In this document: piece by piece, positions 50,183 through 57,670 of the stretch
How the letters are laid out: each line of letters starts with the position of its first letter
Numbering within the stretch: the first letter of the stretch is position 1
Assembly (NCBI GenBank): GCA_947630015.1
Contig: CANRFY010000003.1
Coordinates: 1-61,412, forward strand
From: an uncultured Clostridia bacterium
GTDB taxonomy: Bacteria; Bacillota; Clostridia; Oscillospirales; CAG-272
Length of the DNA: 61,412 nt
Reading direction: 5' to 3'
Translations under genes and position numbers: made by a program
The notes under the pieces: model-generated
The model's database searches: none
What the model saw: only the letters and a program-made list of their open reading frames with translations
What the model was told of the DNA's origin: nothing

Positions 50183-51157
50183 ATGATCGAAATAGAAAAG
50201 CCGAATATAACTACCGAAAACATCAGCGAAGACGGCAGAGTTGGCAGATTCATCGTCGAGCCGCTCGAACGCGGTTACGGCGTGACGCTTGGCAATTCGC
50301 TTCGCCGTGTGCTTTTATCGAGCTTACCCGGCTATGCGGTGTCGTCGATCAAGATCGACGGCGTGCTGCATGAGATATCGACAGTCAACGGCGTCCGCGA
50401 GGACGTGACGGAGATCGTACTCAACGTAAAGGGCATCGTGGCGAAGCTTTCGTCCAGCAATCCCAAAACGGTGATCATCGACGTCACAGGCCCGTGCGAG
50501 GTCACGGCAGGCGATATCAAAGAAGACGTGGACATCGAGATTCTGAATCCCGAGCTTCACATCGCAACGGTCGGCGAAAACGCGCGCTTCTGCATGGAGA
50601 TCACGTTCGATTACGGACGCGGATACGTCTCTCAGGAGAAGAACAAGCAGAACCACGCGCAGCAGCTCGCATACGGCGTATCGGCGCCGATCGGCCTGAT
50701 ATACACGGATTCGATCTACACGCCCGTCTACAACGTCAATTACACCGTCGACGACACTCGCGTAGGCAACATAACCGACTACGACAGACTGACGCTCGAT
50801 GTGGAGACGAACGGTACGATCTCGGCAAAGGAAGCGGTTTCTCTCGGAGCCAAGATACTCAACGAGCATCTCAACCTTTTCGTCGATCTCTCGGATGAGG
50901 CGAAAAAGGCGGAGATCATGGTTGAACGCGAAGAAACCATGAAAGAAAAAGTTCTTGAGATGACCATTGAGGAGCTTGACCTGTCTGTACGCAGCTTCAA
51001 CTGCTTGAAGCGCGCGGGTATAGACACTGTCGAAGATCTTATCAATAAGACCGAGGACGAGATGATCAAGGTGCGTAATCTCGGCAAGAAATCGCTTGAA
51101 GAAGTTGAACAGAAGCTGCATTCGCTTGGGCTTGATCTCAAGCGCGAGGAAGAATGA
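50183..51157 (+). CDS. rpoA: RNA polymerase alpha subunit
   Basis: A 324-residue protein from the ATG at 50183, 7 nt after GGAGGG; ATGs at 50168 and 50177 are upstream alternatives. N-terminal dimerisation domain with [28 protein letters not shown] (about 18-45). C-terminal domain (about 255-315, [40 protein letters not shown]) binds UP elements and activators. Complete. Confidence 0.97.
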   Translation: MIEIEKPNITTENISEDGRVGRFIVEPLERGYGVTLGNSLRRVLLSSLPGYAVSSIKIDGVLHEISTVNGVREDVTEIVLNVKGIVAKLSSSNPKTVIIDVTGPCEVTAGDIKEDVDIEILNPELHIATVGENARFCMEITFDYGRGYVSQEKNKQNHAQQLAYGVSAPIGLIYTDSIYTPVYNVNYTVDDTRVGNITDYDRLTLDVETNGTISAKEAVSLGAKILNEHLNLFVDLSDEAKKAEIMVEREETMKEKVLEMTIEELDLSVRSFNCLKRAGIDTVEDLINKTEDEMIKVRNLGKKSLEEVEQKLHSLGLDLKREEE

Positions 51158-51204
51158 TCCTCTGCGGCAACAGCATGAAACAGGATTAAGGAGGTAATAC
51201 GGAG

Positions 51205-51549
51205 ATGCCCGGAACAAGAAAGCTCGGCAGAACCACCGCGCAAAGAACGGCAATGCTCAGAGGCATGGTAACGTATCTTCTTGAAAACGGCTCCATCGAA
51301 ACGACCCTGACACGCGCGAAGGAAGTTCGCGCGCTCGCGGAAAAGATGGTGACTCTCGGCAAGGAGAATACGCTTGCAAGCCGCCGCGCTGCGCTTGCAT
51401 ATATTACTAAGGAGGACGTCGTCTCTAAGCTCTTCTCTGAAATAGCGCCTAAGTACGAAAACCGTAACGGCGGCTATACTCAGATCTATAAGCTCGGCCC
51501 GCGCCGCGGCGACGCCGCCGAAATGGCGCTGATCAAGCTGGTTGATTGA
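51205..51549 (+). CDS. rplQ: 50S ribosomal protein L17
   Basis: A 114-residue tunnel-exit protein. [38 protein letters not shown] start and [27 protein letters not shown] end are canonical. Last gene of the supercluster, followed by two dispersed hairpin repeats and a convergent sporulation gene. Confidence 0.98.
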   Translation: MPGTRKLGRTTAQRTAMLRGMVTYLLENGSIETTLTRAKEVRALAEKMVTLGKENTLASRRAALAYITKEDVVSKLFSEIAPKYENRNGGYTQIYKLGPRRGDAAEMALIKLVD

Positions 51550-51565
51550 GTTGTAATTATTATTT

Positions 51566-51640
51566 ATTTGCGGGGGGAGAGAAAACTTCTTGAAAGAAGT
51601 TTTCTCTCCCCCCGCGCCCCCCTCTTTTTCAAGAACTTTT
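51566..51640. repeat. Dispersed hairpin repeat, copy 9
   Basis: A perfect ~21-bp inverted repeat with loop TGAA (about 51570-51615) having a GCGGGGGGAGAG base and AAAACTTCT tip, then CCCCCCTC and the arm TTTTTCAAGAACTTTT. It starts about 20 nt after the rplQ stop. Confidence 0.78.
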
Positions 51641-51651
51641 GGGAAAAGGGA

Positions 51652-51716
51652 CTTGATAAAAGTGTTTGAAAGGTGCTCGGGGGAGAACCTTTAGAAAAGG
51701 TTTTCCCTCGCGGTAT
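51652..51716. repeat. Dispersed hairpin repeat, copy 10
   Basis: A decayed arm (TTGATAAAAGTGTTTGAAAG) is followed by an imperfect hairpin, CGGGGGAGAACCTTT against AAAGGTTTTCCCTCG. It abuts the spoIIP stop and could end transcription from either side. Confidence 0.65.
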
Positions 51717-52982
51717 TTATTCTTGGATGATCAATGCGGCAAGGTCTTCGGCGACGATACGCGCGCACGCTTCAGCCTCGGACAGCGAATTGCCGCACGA
51801 GCCGATTTCGAGCAGGAGCGACCCCGCCGCATACTGCTGATAGAACGATGCGCCGCGTATAGAAAGTCGGCGGGGAAGGGATGGGGAGCGTTCCGCCAGA
51901 CGTGTCTGCAAATGTGCGGCGAGCGTCAGATTATCGCGCCAATGCGGATGCTGCGCGCCCTTGAAATCAGTTCCGACGACGCACATGAACTGAGCCGTGA
52001 CATTGCCGTCGACGTCGGCGGCCGTGCGGTATTTCACGTAATCGGACGAGATGACGGAATCGCGGTGAACGTCGAAAATGTATTTAATGCTCGGATATAT
52101 CGCGAGATATTCGCGCACGGCGGCGGACGAGTTCTCATACGCCTTTATGTAGGAATCGCGGTCGAACATCTCGGTGCAGTGGACGGTCGGGATGCCGCAG
52201 CTCTCAAAATATTCCGCCATGACTTCGCCGACGGCGACGACGTTCTGCGTTATATCCTCGCTTCTCGCGTTATCGTCGACGCCGTATGAATCTGCACCCT
52301 CGGGCGCATACGATTCGGTCCCGTGCGTGTGGATGATCAACACGATCGGATTTTCGCGATCGGGATGATCGGCTGCCGCCATAAGCTCCGAGAGCGGCGG
52401 CAGCGGAAGCGGCGCGTCGGCGAAATAATCGAGATCGAGCGTGTAATCGGTCTCGTTGCTGCATTCGAGCGCGCGCGGCGATTTTGCAGAGAGATCGCGC
52501 GAGACGATGGGATATCGCACGCCGTCCTCGGCTGTATCGGGCGGCTCTGTGCCGCTGTCGGATTCGGCGCTCGTGTCGGGAACGGCGCTCGTTTCATCAG
52601 TTTCCGTATGCTCGTCCGGAACAAAGACGAGCGCTTTTCGCCTGTAACGGCGCACGCCGGACGTGGGCGGCGTCTGCGATGTCGTTTGCGATACCGTTGG
52701 CGCGACAGCGCCGCTGTCGCCGAACGCGAGCGACGCGATCGCGTCGGCGGCGTCGCCGACGCCGATCGATGAGACGTAAGCGGCTATCTCGGTGTATGCG
52801 GCGACGGCGAAAACTGCCGTGAGCGCCGCGGCTAACGCGCATTTTACGATGCGCCTTGCGCGGCGTCTGTTTGATTTTGCGCGCTCGATGCGTTCGTTTG
52901 CTGCCTCTGCGTAGTCCTTTTCGGGAAACGCCGGTGCGGCGGCCTCGCATTTAGGCTCGACGCCTGATAATTCGTTCGTCAT
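51717..52982 (-). CDS. spoIIP: Stage II sporulation protein P
   Basis: A 421-residue membrane-anchored peptidoglycan amidase/endopeptidase that, with SpoIID and SpoIIM, drives engulfment of the forespore. Basic N-terminus, one transmembrane helix (about 42-65), a long Ser/Thr/Pro/Asp-rich linker (about 85-200), and the SpoIIP catalytic domain (about 215-418). IIHTHGTESYAPEG supplies the first zinc histidine, FDVHRDSV a second, and GSLLLEIGSCGNSLSEA the conserved glutamate. It lies directly downstream of gpr, as in Bacillus subtilis, separated by 116 nt. Confidence 0.93.
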   Translation of the reverse strand: MTNELSGVEPKCEAAAPAFPEKDYAEAANERIERAKSNRRRARRIVKCALAAALTAVFAVAAYTEIAAYVSSIGVGDAADAIASLAFGDSGAVAPTVSQTTSQTPPTSGVRRYRRKALVFVPDEHTETDETSAVPDTSAESDSGTEPPDTAEDGVRYPIVSRDLSAKSPRALECSNETDYTLDLDYFADAPLPLPPLSELMAAADHPDRENPIVLIIHTHGTESYAPEGADSYGVDDNARSEDITQNVVAVGEVMAEYFESCGIPTVHCTEMFDRDSYIKAYENSSAAVREYLAIYPSIKYIFDVHRDSVISSDYVKYRTAADVDGNVTAQFMCVVGTDFKGAQHPHWRDNLTLAAHLQTRLAERSPSLPRRLSIRGASFYQQYAAGSLLLEIGSCGNSLSEAEACARIVAEDLAALIIQE

Positions 52983-53098
52983 ATGCGCATACCGGCCGCG
53001 TCAAATTGTTGATTTTTCATGGCTTTGTCCTTTCTTTTCACATTCTGACCGTGATGTCCGATATATAGATATGACGCGCTCCCGCGCGTTATGACGCG

Positions 53099-54004
53099 TC
53101 AGACGGCGCGGCACATGACGTTTATCGCCTCGGCGATGATGGTCGACATCTCCTCGGTCAGAACGTCGCTGTCGTTTGGCGCGACATAGAACCGCCGTCC
53201 GCTCGTAAGCACCTCGCGGAGCGAATCCGGCATCGACGAAGTATCGACGCCGGCGGCGTCGAGCGCGTCCCAGACGAGGGTCGAGGAATCGACGACGGTG
53301 GGGACGCCGATCGTGACGACGGGGACGCCGACGGCGTCCTTATTGATGCTGCGCCGCGAATTGCCGATGCCCGAGCCGGGGCTGATGCCGGTATCGGCGA
53401 TCTGGATCGTGGACGCGAGGCGTGAGCATGAACGCGCAGCGAGCGCGTCGATCAATATCACGACGCTCGGCGATATCACGTCAGCGACGCCTTTCACGAC
53501 GTCGACGGCGTCTACGCCGGTCGAGGCGGCGACGCCGGGCGAAATGGCGGCGACGCGGCAGCATCCGATACGCGCGTAAAGCTCGGGACGCTCCGATTTG
53601 AGCGCCGATGTCACGATGACCTTGTCGGCCGTTTTCGGTCCTATGGCGTCGGCGGTCATGAATCTGTTTCCGAGTCCGCATACGAGGATGGGGAAGTCCT
53701 CGTCGGGACGCCGCCCCGTCGAGGACAAAACGGCGTCAGATATGGAGGCGGCAAGCTCGGAGACGAGACGCTGTCTGTCGTCCTCGTCCCACATCCACGG
53801 CCGAGACGCCGTAAATGTTACATATGTGCCGGCGGCGCGTCCGGCGGCGCGCTCGCCGTCGCCGCGCCCGACGGTCATACGCTCGACGCGCGCGCGTCCG
53901 CGCTCATATTCGTAAAATGAAACGCCGCGCGCGGCGCTTTTATCGATCTCGGCCTCGCACGCAAGATCGGTGCGTCTGTACGACGCAGACTCAATTACGG
54001 ACAA
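53099..54004 (-). CDS. gpr: Germination protease GPR
   Basis: A 301-residue aspartic-type protease that degrades small acid-soluble spore proteins at germination. The N-terminal RRTDLACEAE resembles the autoprocessing site of the zymogen, so about 10 residues would be removed. Core motifs GLGNRFMTADAIGP (about 110-123), DALAARSCSRLASTIQIADTGISPGSGIGNSR (about 190-222) are diagnostic. The start is TTG at 54004, preceded by AAGGATGACG. Expression is expected in the forespore (SigF/SigG); CATTATA at about 40-60 nt upstream resembles a SigG -10 but no well-spaced -35 was found. Confidence 0.93.
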   Translation of the reverse strand: MSVIESASYRRTDLACEAEIDKSAARGVSFYEYERGRARVERMTVGRGDGERAAGRAAGTYVTFTASRPWMWDEDDRQRLVSELAASISDAVLSSTGRRPDEDFPILVCGLGNRFMTADAIGPKTADKVIVTSALKSERPELYARIGCCRVAAISPGVAASTGVDAVDVVKGVADVISPSVVILIDALAARSCSRLASTIQIADTGISPGSGIGNSRRSINKDAVGVPVVTIGVPTVVDSSTLVWDALDAAGVDTSSMPDSLREVLTSGRRFYVAPNDSDVLTEEMSTIIAEAINVMCRAV

Positions 54005-54211
54005 AATTATTCGTCATCCTTGATAAAAATTTCAATAGCTACTTCCTATTCTCGGCTATAATGTGGTAAAATATACGCGTACAGGATGCGATTCTGTGAA
54101 GTCAAGGCAATAGTGACGTCAAAATCAGGCGAATATTGTATGAATTGCACAAAATAATTTCGTATCAATTGTGCAGATAACTGAATCTTGCGTTCATATG
54201 TAAAGATTTTA

Positions 54212-54240
54212 TTGATTATACGAGATTTTGATGATATAAT
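54212..54240 (+). promoter_or_regulatory. Promoter of the OppA-type gene
   Basis: TTGATT (54212-54217), 17-bp spacer, TATAAT (54235-54240), about 95 nt before the start codon. The rest of the 330-bp divergent gap from gpr is AT-rich and shows no gene. Confidence 0.7.
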
Positions 54241-54333
54241 ATGTAGAGGTTAGTATCAGCGCTGTTATTTTGCGGATACGACTGCTTTTACCATTTATTT
54301 ATGCAGATGCATAAAAGGAGGATAAACAGTATT

Positions 54334-56178
54334 ATGAAACGTTTGCTGGCTCTGCTTTTGTGTGCTGTGATGCTCATCGTTTCCCTTGGCGGGTGTACGA
54401 CGCTCGTGAAGGATTCCGAAAGCGGCGAGTATGACAAGGGCGCCATCATCCCAATGTACATCGGTACGCAGATGTACAGCTTCGACCCCACGCTTGCGTA
54501 TCTCAACGATTCCAACGTAAAGATACTCAGTATGCTTTATGCGGGATTGACCGACATCGACGCAAACGGAAAGCTCCGTCTGTCGCTCATCGACAGCTAT
54601 AAGATCATCGACGGCACCGACGGCGTTTACAAGATGACGATCACACTCAAGGACACCAAATGGAGCGACGGTCGTTCCGTTCAGGCTGAGGACGTCATTT
54701 TCGCATGGAAGCGCATACTCAGAGTCGAAAACGACTGCGAGGCGGCGAGCCTGCTGTTTGACATAAAGAACGCGCGCGACATCAAATCGGGCATGAAGAC
54801 GATAGACGATATCGGTCTGACCGCTCCCGAGACGCTCGTTCTCGAGATCGAATTCGAGCATTCCATCGACTATCAGCAGTTCCTGCGCAATCTGTCGAGT
54901 CCCGCGCTCGTACCGCTCCGCGAGGATATAGTCTCCAAGTCCGACGACTGGGCGAAGAAGCCCGCGACGATCGTGACGAGCGGCCCGTTTATCCTCAAGC
55001 AGGCTACATACGGCGGCATACTCAGACTCGAACGCAGCAACTATTATTTCCTCGACGCTGAAAACGACAAGTACCTCGACAAGTACGTGATCCCGTTCAG
55101 AATCGAGACCGACTACTCGAAGACGCTCGACGCGCAGCTCACGAATCTTGCGTCCGACGTCGCGACGATCAACAGCGCGAACACGATATTCTTCTCGAAC
55201 GAGATACCGCTTTCGCAGCGCGCGGCTTATAAGGATTACGTCACGATGACGGATCTTATGTCGACGCATACATATTACTTCAATCTCCGCAATCCGCTCT
55301 TCCAGGATGCGCGCGTCAGAAAGGCGCTTTCGCTCGCCATCGACCGTCAGCACATCGCGAACGATATCGTTGTGTTTGCCGATCCCGCGACCGGATTTAT
55401 CCCGAACAAGGTGACGAACGGTTCCGTCGGCACGTCCTTCAGACAGGAGGGCGGCGAGCTGATCTCGCCGACTGCGAACCTCGACGAGGCAAAGCGTCTG
55501 CTGAATGAAGCCGGCGTGCGCGGCGGCGACATCAGAATCTCCTACTATGCGGACGACGATGTGAGCGGCGCTATCGCCAACGCCGTCAAGGAAGCATGGC
55601 AGCAGCTCGGCTTCACCGTTACAGCATACGGCGTAAGAGCGGCTCAGAACATCAACGACGAAGCGCTCTACAACGACGTGTTCCACAACCTCTACACTGT
55701 CGAGCAGGCAGCCGACGACCGCTGGGATGTCCTCGCCATTGACTATCAGATGCTCTGCGAGGAGGCGTTCTCCGCGCTTGCACCGTTCGCAACCGAATTC
55801 TCCGGCAACGGCGTTGACCTTTCCGTCGACGTATCGGGCGAGGAAGAGGACGAATACCCCGTAATCGGTCACATCACCGGTTATGAAAGCGATGAATACG
55901 ATGCGCTGATCGAACAGATCTACAACGAGACAGACAAGGCGAAGAAGATCGAGCTTGTCCACGAGGCGGAGCAGATGCTGCTCGACGATATGCCTATCGT
56001 CCCGATCATCTTCAACAAGGATGCGTACTACACGCGTTCCGACGTAGTATCCGGCTTCGGCTGCGATTACTACGGCACGACGGACTTCAAGCGTGTCAAG
56101 ATGTCGAACTACATGGCTTGGAAGCAGATCTTCGACACCGAAGCAGCAACGCCCACACCTCCGACGCCTAAGGCATAA
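54334..56178 (+). CDS. Peptide-binding lipoprotein of an ABC importer (OppA-like, SBP_bac_5)
   Basis: The start at 54334 gives a typical lipoprotein signal (LLCAVMLIVSLGGC, Cys about residue 21). AAGGAGG lies 13 nt upstream, a long spacing; an in-frame ATG at 54301 would lengthen the basic n-region. The 614-residue protein has the family-5 solute-binding fold: FDPTLAYLNDSNVKILSMLYAGL, DTKWSDGRSVQAEDVIFAWKRIL, FNLRNPLFQDARVRKALSLAIDR. It should bind oligopeptides outside the membrane and deliver them to an Opp/Dpp permease. No permease or ATPase gene is adjacent, so it serves a remote transporter or a signalling role. A terminator follows. Confidence 0.93.
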   Translation: MKRLLALLLCAVMLIVSLGGCTTLVKDSESGEYDKGAIIPMYIGTQMYSFDPTLAYLNDSNVKILSMLYAGLTDIDANGKLRLSLIDSYKIIDGTDGVYKMTITLKDTKWSDGRSVQAEDVIFAWKRILRVENDCEAASLLFDIKNARDIKSGMKTIDDIGLTAPETLVLEIEFEHSIDYQQFLRNLSSPALVPLREDIVSKSDDWAKKPATIVTSGPFILKQATYGGILRLERSNYYFLDAENDKYLDKYVIPFRIETDYSKTLDAQLTNLASDVATINSANTIFFSNEIPLSQRAAYKDYVTMTDLMSTHTYYFNLRNPLFQDARVRKALSLAIDRQHIANDIVVFADPATGFIPNKVTNGSVGTSFRQEGGELISPTANLDEAKRLLNEAGVRGGDIRISYYADDDVSGAIANAVKEAWQQLGFTVTAYGVRAAQNINDEALYNDVFHNLYTVEQAADDRWDVLAIDYQMLCEEAFSALAPFATEFSGNGVDLSVDVSGEEEDEYPVIGHITGYESDEYDALIEQIYNETDKAKKIELVHEAEQMLLDDMPIVPIIFNKDAYYTRSDVVSGFGCDYYGTTDFKRVKMSNYMAWKQIFDTEAATPTPPTPKA

Positions 56179-56193
56179 AACCTGACTGAAAAC

Positions 56194-56240
56194 GGGGCGA
56201 GATAACGACGCACGACTTCGTTCTCTCGCCCCATCTTTTT
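56194..56240 (+). terminator. Terminator after the OppA-like gene
   Basis: GGGGCGAGA/TCTCGCCCC stem with an inner AACGA/TCGTT helix, followed by ATCTTTTT. Confidence 0.9.
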
Positions 56241-56257
56241 GAAACAACGAGGTAATC

Positions 56258-56812
56258 ATGCAATCTCCCGTAACCGAAAAAAATTTCGTCAAGGTATTCA
56301 TTCTGTATCTGTTATGGCAGGTGAAAACGCCGCTCGACTTCATAACGGTAAACGACATCGTTTTGCAGGACGGATACGTGAATTATTTTGATTTTGCGGA
56401 ATGCTTCAGGGAGCTGGTCGCGGACGGACACGTCATAAAACAGACGGACGGCGACGGCAGGGAGACGTACATGATCACGAAAAAGGGGATCAACGTCGCG
56501 GAGAATTTATCCGACGACATATTCTCCACGATCCGCGACAGGAGCCGAAAGAGCGCTCTGCGGCTGATCTCGTTCAAGGAGCGCGGCGCGAAGCTCGAGT
56601 ATGAATGCGAGGATATCCCCGATTCTTGCGGCGGGGGCTACAATGTGACGTGTGCGGTGCTGGAGACGGGGAAGGTAGTATGCTCGGTGACGGTTCGCGT
56701 CGACACGAAGTCGCGCGCGGATGTGATCAAGAAATATTTCTATGAGAATCCCGAGGCGATCTACAAGGGATCGCTGGCCGTTCTGTCGGGCGACCTCAAC
56801 TTTCTTTTGTAA
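56258..56812 (+). CDS. DUF4364 family protein
   Basis: A 184-residue cytoplasmic protein. KNFVKVFILYLLWQVKTPLDFITVNDIVLQDGYVNYFDFAECFREL and VADGHVIKQTDGDGRETYMITKKGINVAENL form a winged-helix-like N-terminal half, followed by a beta-rich half; this is the DUF4364 pattern of Clostridia. It may bind DNA, but no role is established. It begins 18 nt after the OppA terminator, with CGAGGTAATC upstream. The structured repeat array starts about 80 nt after its stop. Confidence 0.85.
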   Translation: MQSPVTEKNFVKVFILYLLWQVKTPLDFITVNDIVLQDGYVNYFDFAECFRELVADGHVIKQTDGDGRETYMITKKGINVAENLSDDIFSTIRDRSRKSALRLISFKERGAKLEYECEDIPDSCGGGYNVTCAVLETGKVVCSVTVRVDTKSRADVIKKYFYENPEAIYKGSLAVLSGDLNFLL

Positions 56813-56872
56813 ATTTATACTTTATCTGACGCTATTTTGCAGAATATTTTTGGGAAAATTGCAAAAAGACCG

Positions 56873-56900
56873 TTGACATCTCATCATTTTATGTTATAAT
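56873..56900 (+). promoter_or_regulatory. Consensus promoter reading into the repeat array
   Basis: TTGACA (56873-56878), 16-bp spacer, TATAAT (56895-56900), also an extended -10 (TGTTATAAT). Both hexamers match consensus perfectly, the strongest promoter seen in the window. Transcription would begin near 56907, inside the first repeat unit. The -10 box is itself the first base block of that unit. Confidence 0.85.
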
Positions 56901-57025
56901 AAATGCAAGTAATGTCAATGCCGCCGCGATGCGGCGGCGACAGATTAAGGAAGCATTTATTGAAACAGTAATTTCAATAGTTAAATGTCGCCCTTCGGGC
57001 GACGAAATAATAAGGTAGAAATTCC
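56892..57025 (+). repeat. Array unit 1 (134 bp)
   Basis: Differs from unit 2 at five positions by my count, four of them in the short stretch after the left arm. Its first bases are the promoter -10 box, so the left arm would be only partly transcribed from that promoter. Confidence 0.85.
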
Positions 57026-57159
57026 TGTTATAATAAATGCTGGGTATGTCAATGCCGCCGCGATGCGGCGGCGACAGTTTAAGGAAGCATTTATTGAAAC
57101 AGTAATTTCAATAGTTAAATGTCGCCCTTCGGGCGACGAAATAATAAGGTAGAAATTCC
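57026..57159 (+). repeat. Array unit 2 (134 bp)
   Basis: Reference unit: both hairpins perfect in their heads; carries TGTTATAAT at 57026-57034. Confidence 0.85.
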
Positions 57160-57293
57160 TGTTATAATAAACGCTGGGTATGTCAAAGTCGCCGCGATGC
57201 GGCGGCGACAGTTTAAGGAAGAATTTATTGAAACAGCAATTTCATTGATTTAATGTCGCCCTTCGGGCGACGAAATAATAAGGTAGAAATTCC
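57160..57293 (+). repeat. Array unit 3 (134 bp)
   Basis: Head A has become GTCGCCGC against GCGGCGGC, where one C-G pair is now U-G. The arm reads AATAAACGC with GAATTTATT opposite. Head B is unchanged. TGTTATAAT is intact. Confidence 0.85.
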
Positions 57294-57428
57294 TGTTTTA
57301 ATAAACGCTGGGTATGTCAAAGTTGCCACTTACGTGGCGACGACAAATTAAGGTAGTGTTTATTGAAACATAAATTTCAATTATTATAAGTCGTCCTGCG
57401 GACGACAAAATTATAAGGAAGAAATTTC
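57294..57428 (+). repeat. Array unit 4 (135 bp)
   Basis: The most diverged full unit. Head A is GTTGCCAC-TTAC-GTGGCGAC and head B is GTCGTCC-TGC-GGACGAC; both still pair fully because changes occur on both sides. The -10-like block is TGTTTTAAT. Confidence 0.82.
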
Positions 57429-57497
57429 TGTTTTAATAAATGCCGATCCTATCGAGGCTGTTGCTATGCTTTAGCAGCAGATTAAGGTAGAAATTCC
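57429..57497 (+). repeat. Array unit 5, truncated (69 bp)
   Basis: The left arm of an A hairpin is joined to a new head, CTGTTGCT-ATGCTTT-AGCAGCAG, and then directly to the right end of hairpin B (AAGGTAGAAATTCC). The right arm of A and the left arm of B are missing, as from an internal deletion. Confidence 0.75.
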
Positions 57498-57600
57498 TGT
57501 TATAATAAACGCTGGGTATGTCAATGCCGCCGCGTGCGGCGGTGACAGATTAGGGCAGAAATAATTCAATATATATGCCGTCGCGGTGCGGCGGCGATTT
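57498..57600 (+). repeat. Array unit 6, decaying
   Basis: Normal left block with TGTTATAAT and head A (GCCGCCGC-GT-GCGGCGGT). An eroded copy of the A/B junction follows, then one more hairpin, GCCGTCGC-GGT-GCGGCGGC. Confidence 0.7.
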
Positions 57601-57630
57601 ATCAGGCAATTGCGTTTTTATTATATAAGA

Positions 57631-57670
57631 GGCGTCGGGGCGAAATGCGCCGGACGCCGGCAAAATTATT
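57631..57670 (+). promoter_or_regulatory. Hairpin at the SigH-like start, no Shine-Dalgarno
   Basis: GGCGTC ... GACGCC encloses GGCG-(5 nt)-CGCC; the stem ends about 13 nt before the ATG at 57671. The intervening GGCAAAATTATT contains no purine-rich ribosome site, unlike nearly every other gene in this window. Confidence 0.5.

Larger units (their letters stand above)
56892..57600 (+). repeat. Tandem array of 134-bp structured units (candidate non-coding RNA or long leader)
   Basis: Four full units (starts at 56892, 57026, 57160 and 57294; 134, 134, 134 and 135 bp) are followed by a 69-bp truncated unit (57429) and a decaying last unit (57498). Each full unit holds hairpin A and hairpin B. 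Hairpin A has arms CTGTTATAATAAATGC and GCATTTATTGAAACAG with head GCCGCCGC-GAT-GCGGCGGC. Hairpin B has arms AACAGTAATTTC and GAAATTCCTGTT with head GTCGCCC-TTC-GGGCGAC. The AACAG/CTGTT ends are shared by neighbouring hairpins, so A and B alternate in a chain. No open reading frame is conserved across units. The array fills most of the 858-bp gap before a SigH-like gene. Confidence 0.88.

Noticed and set aside
54040..54080. SigG promoter for gpr
   Set aside because: CATTATA fits the -10, but no -35 with acceptable spacing was found, so it is not listed as a feature.
54295..56358. Long minus-strand open frame antisense to the OppA-like gene
   Set aside because: It is an effect of GC-rich codon bias opposite a clear gene; the product is Arg/Val/Asp-rich with no family resemblance and no ribosome site.
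56892..57600. CRISPR array
   Set aside because: Units are 134 bp, contiguous and related throughout; there are no short identical repeats separated by unique spacers, and no cas genes are nearby.
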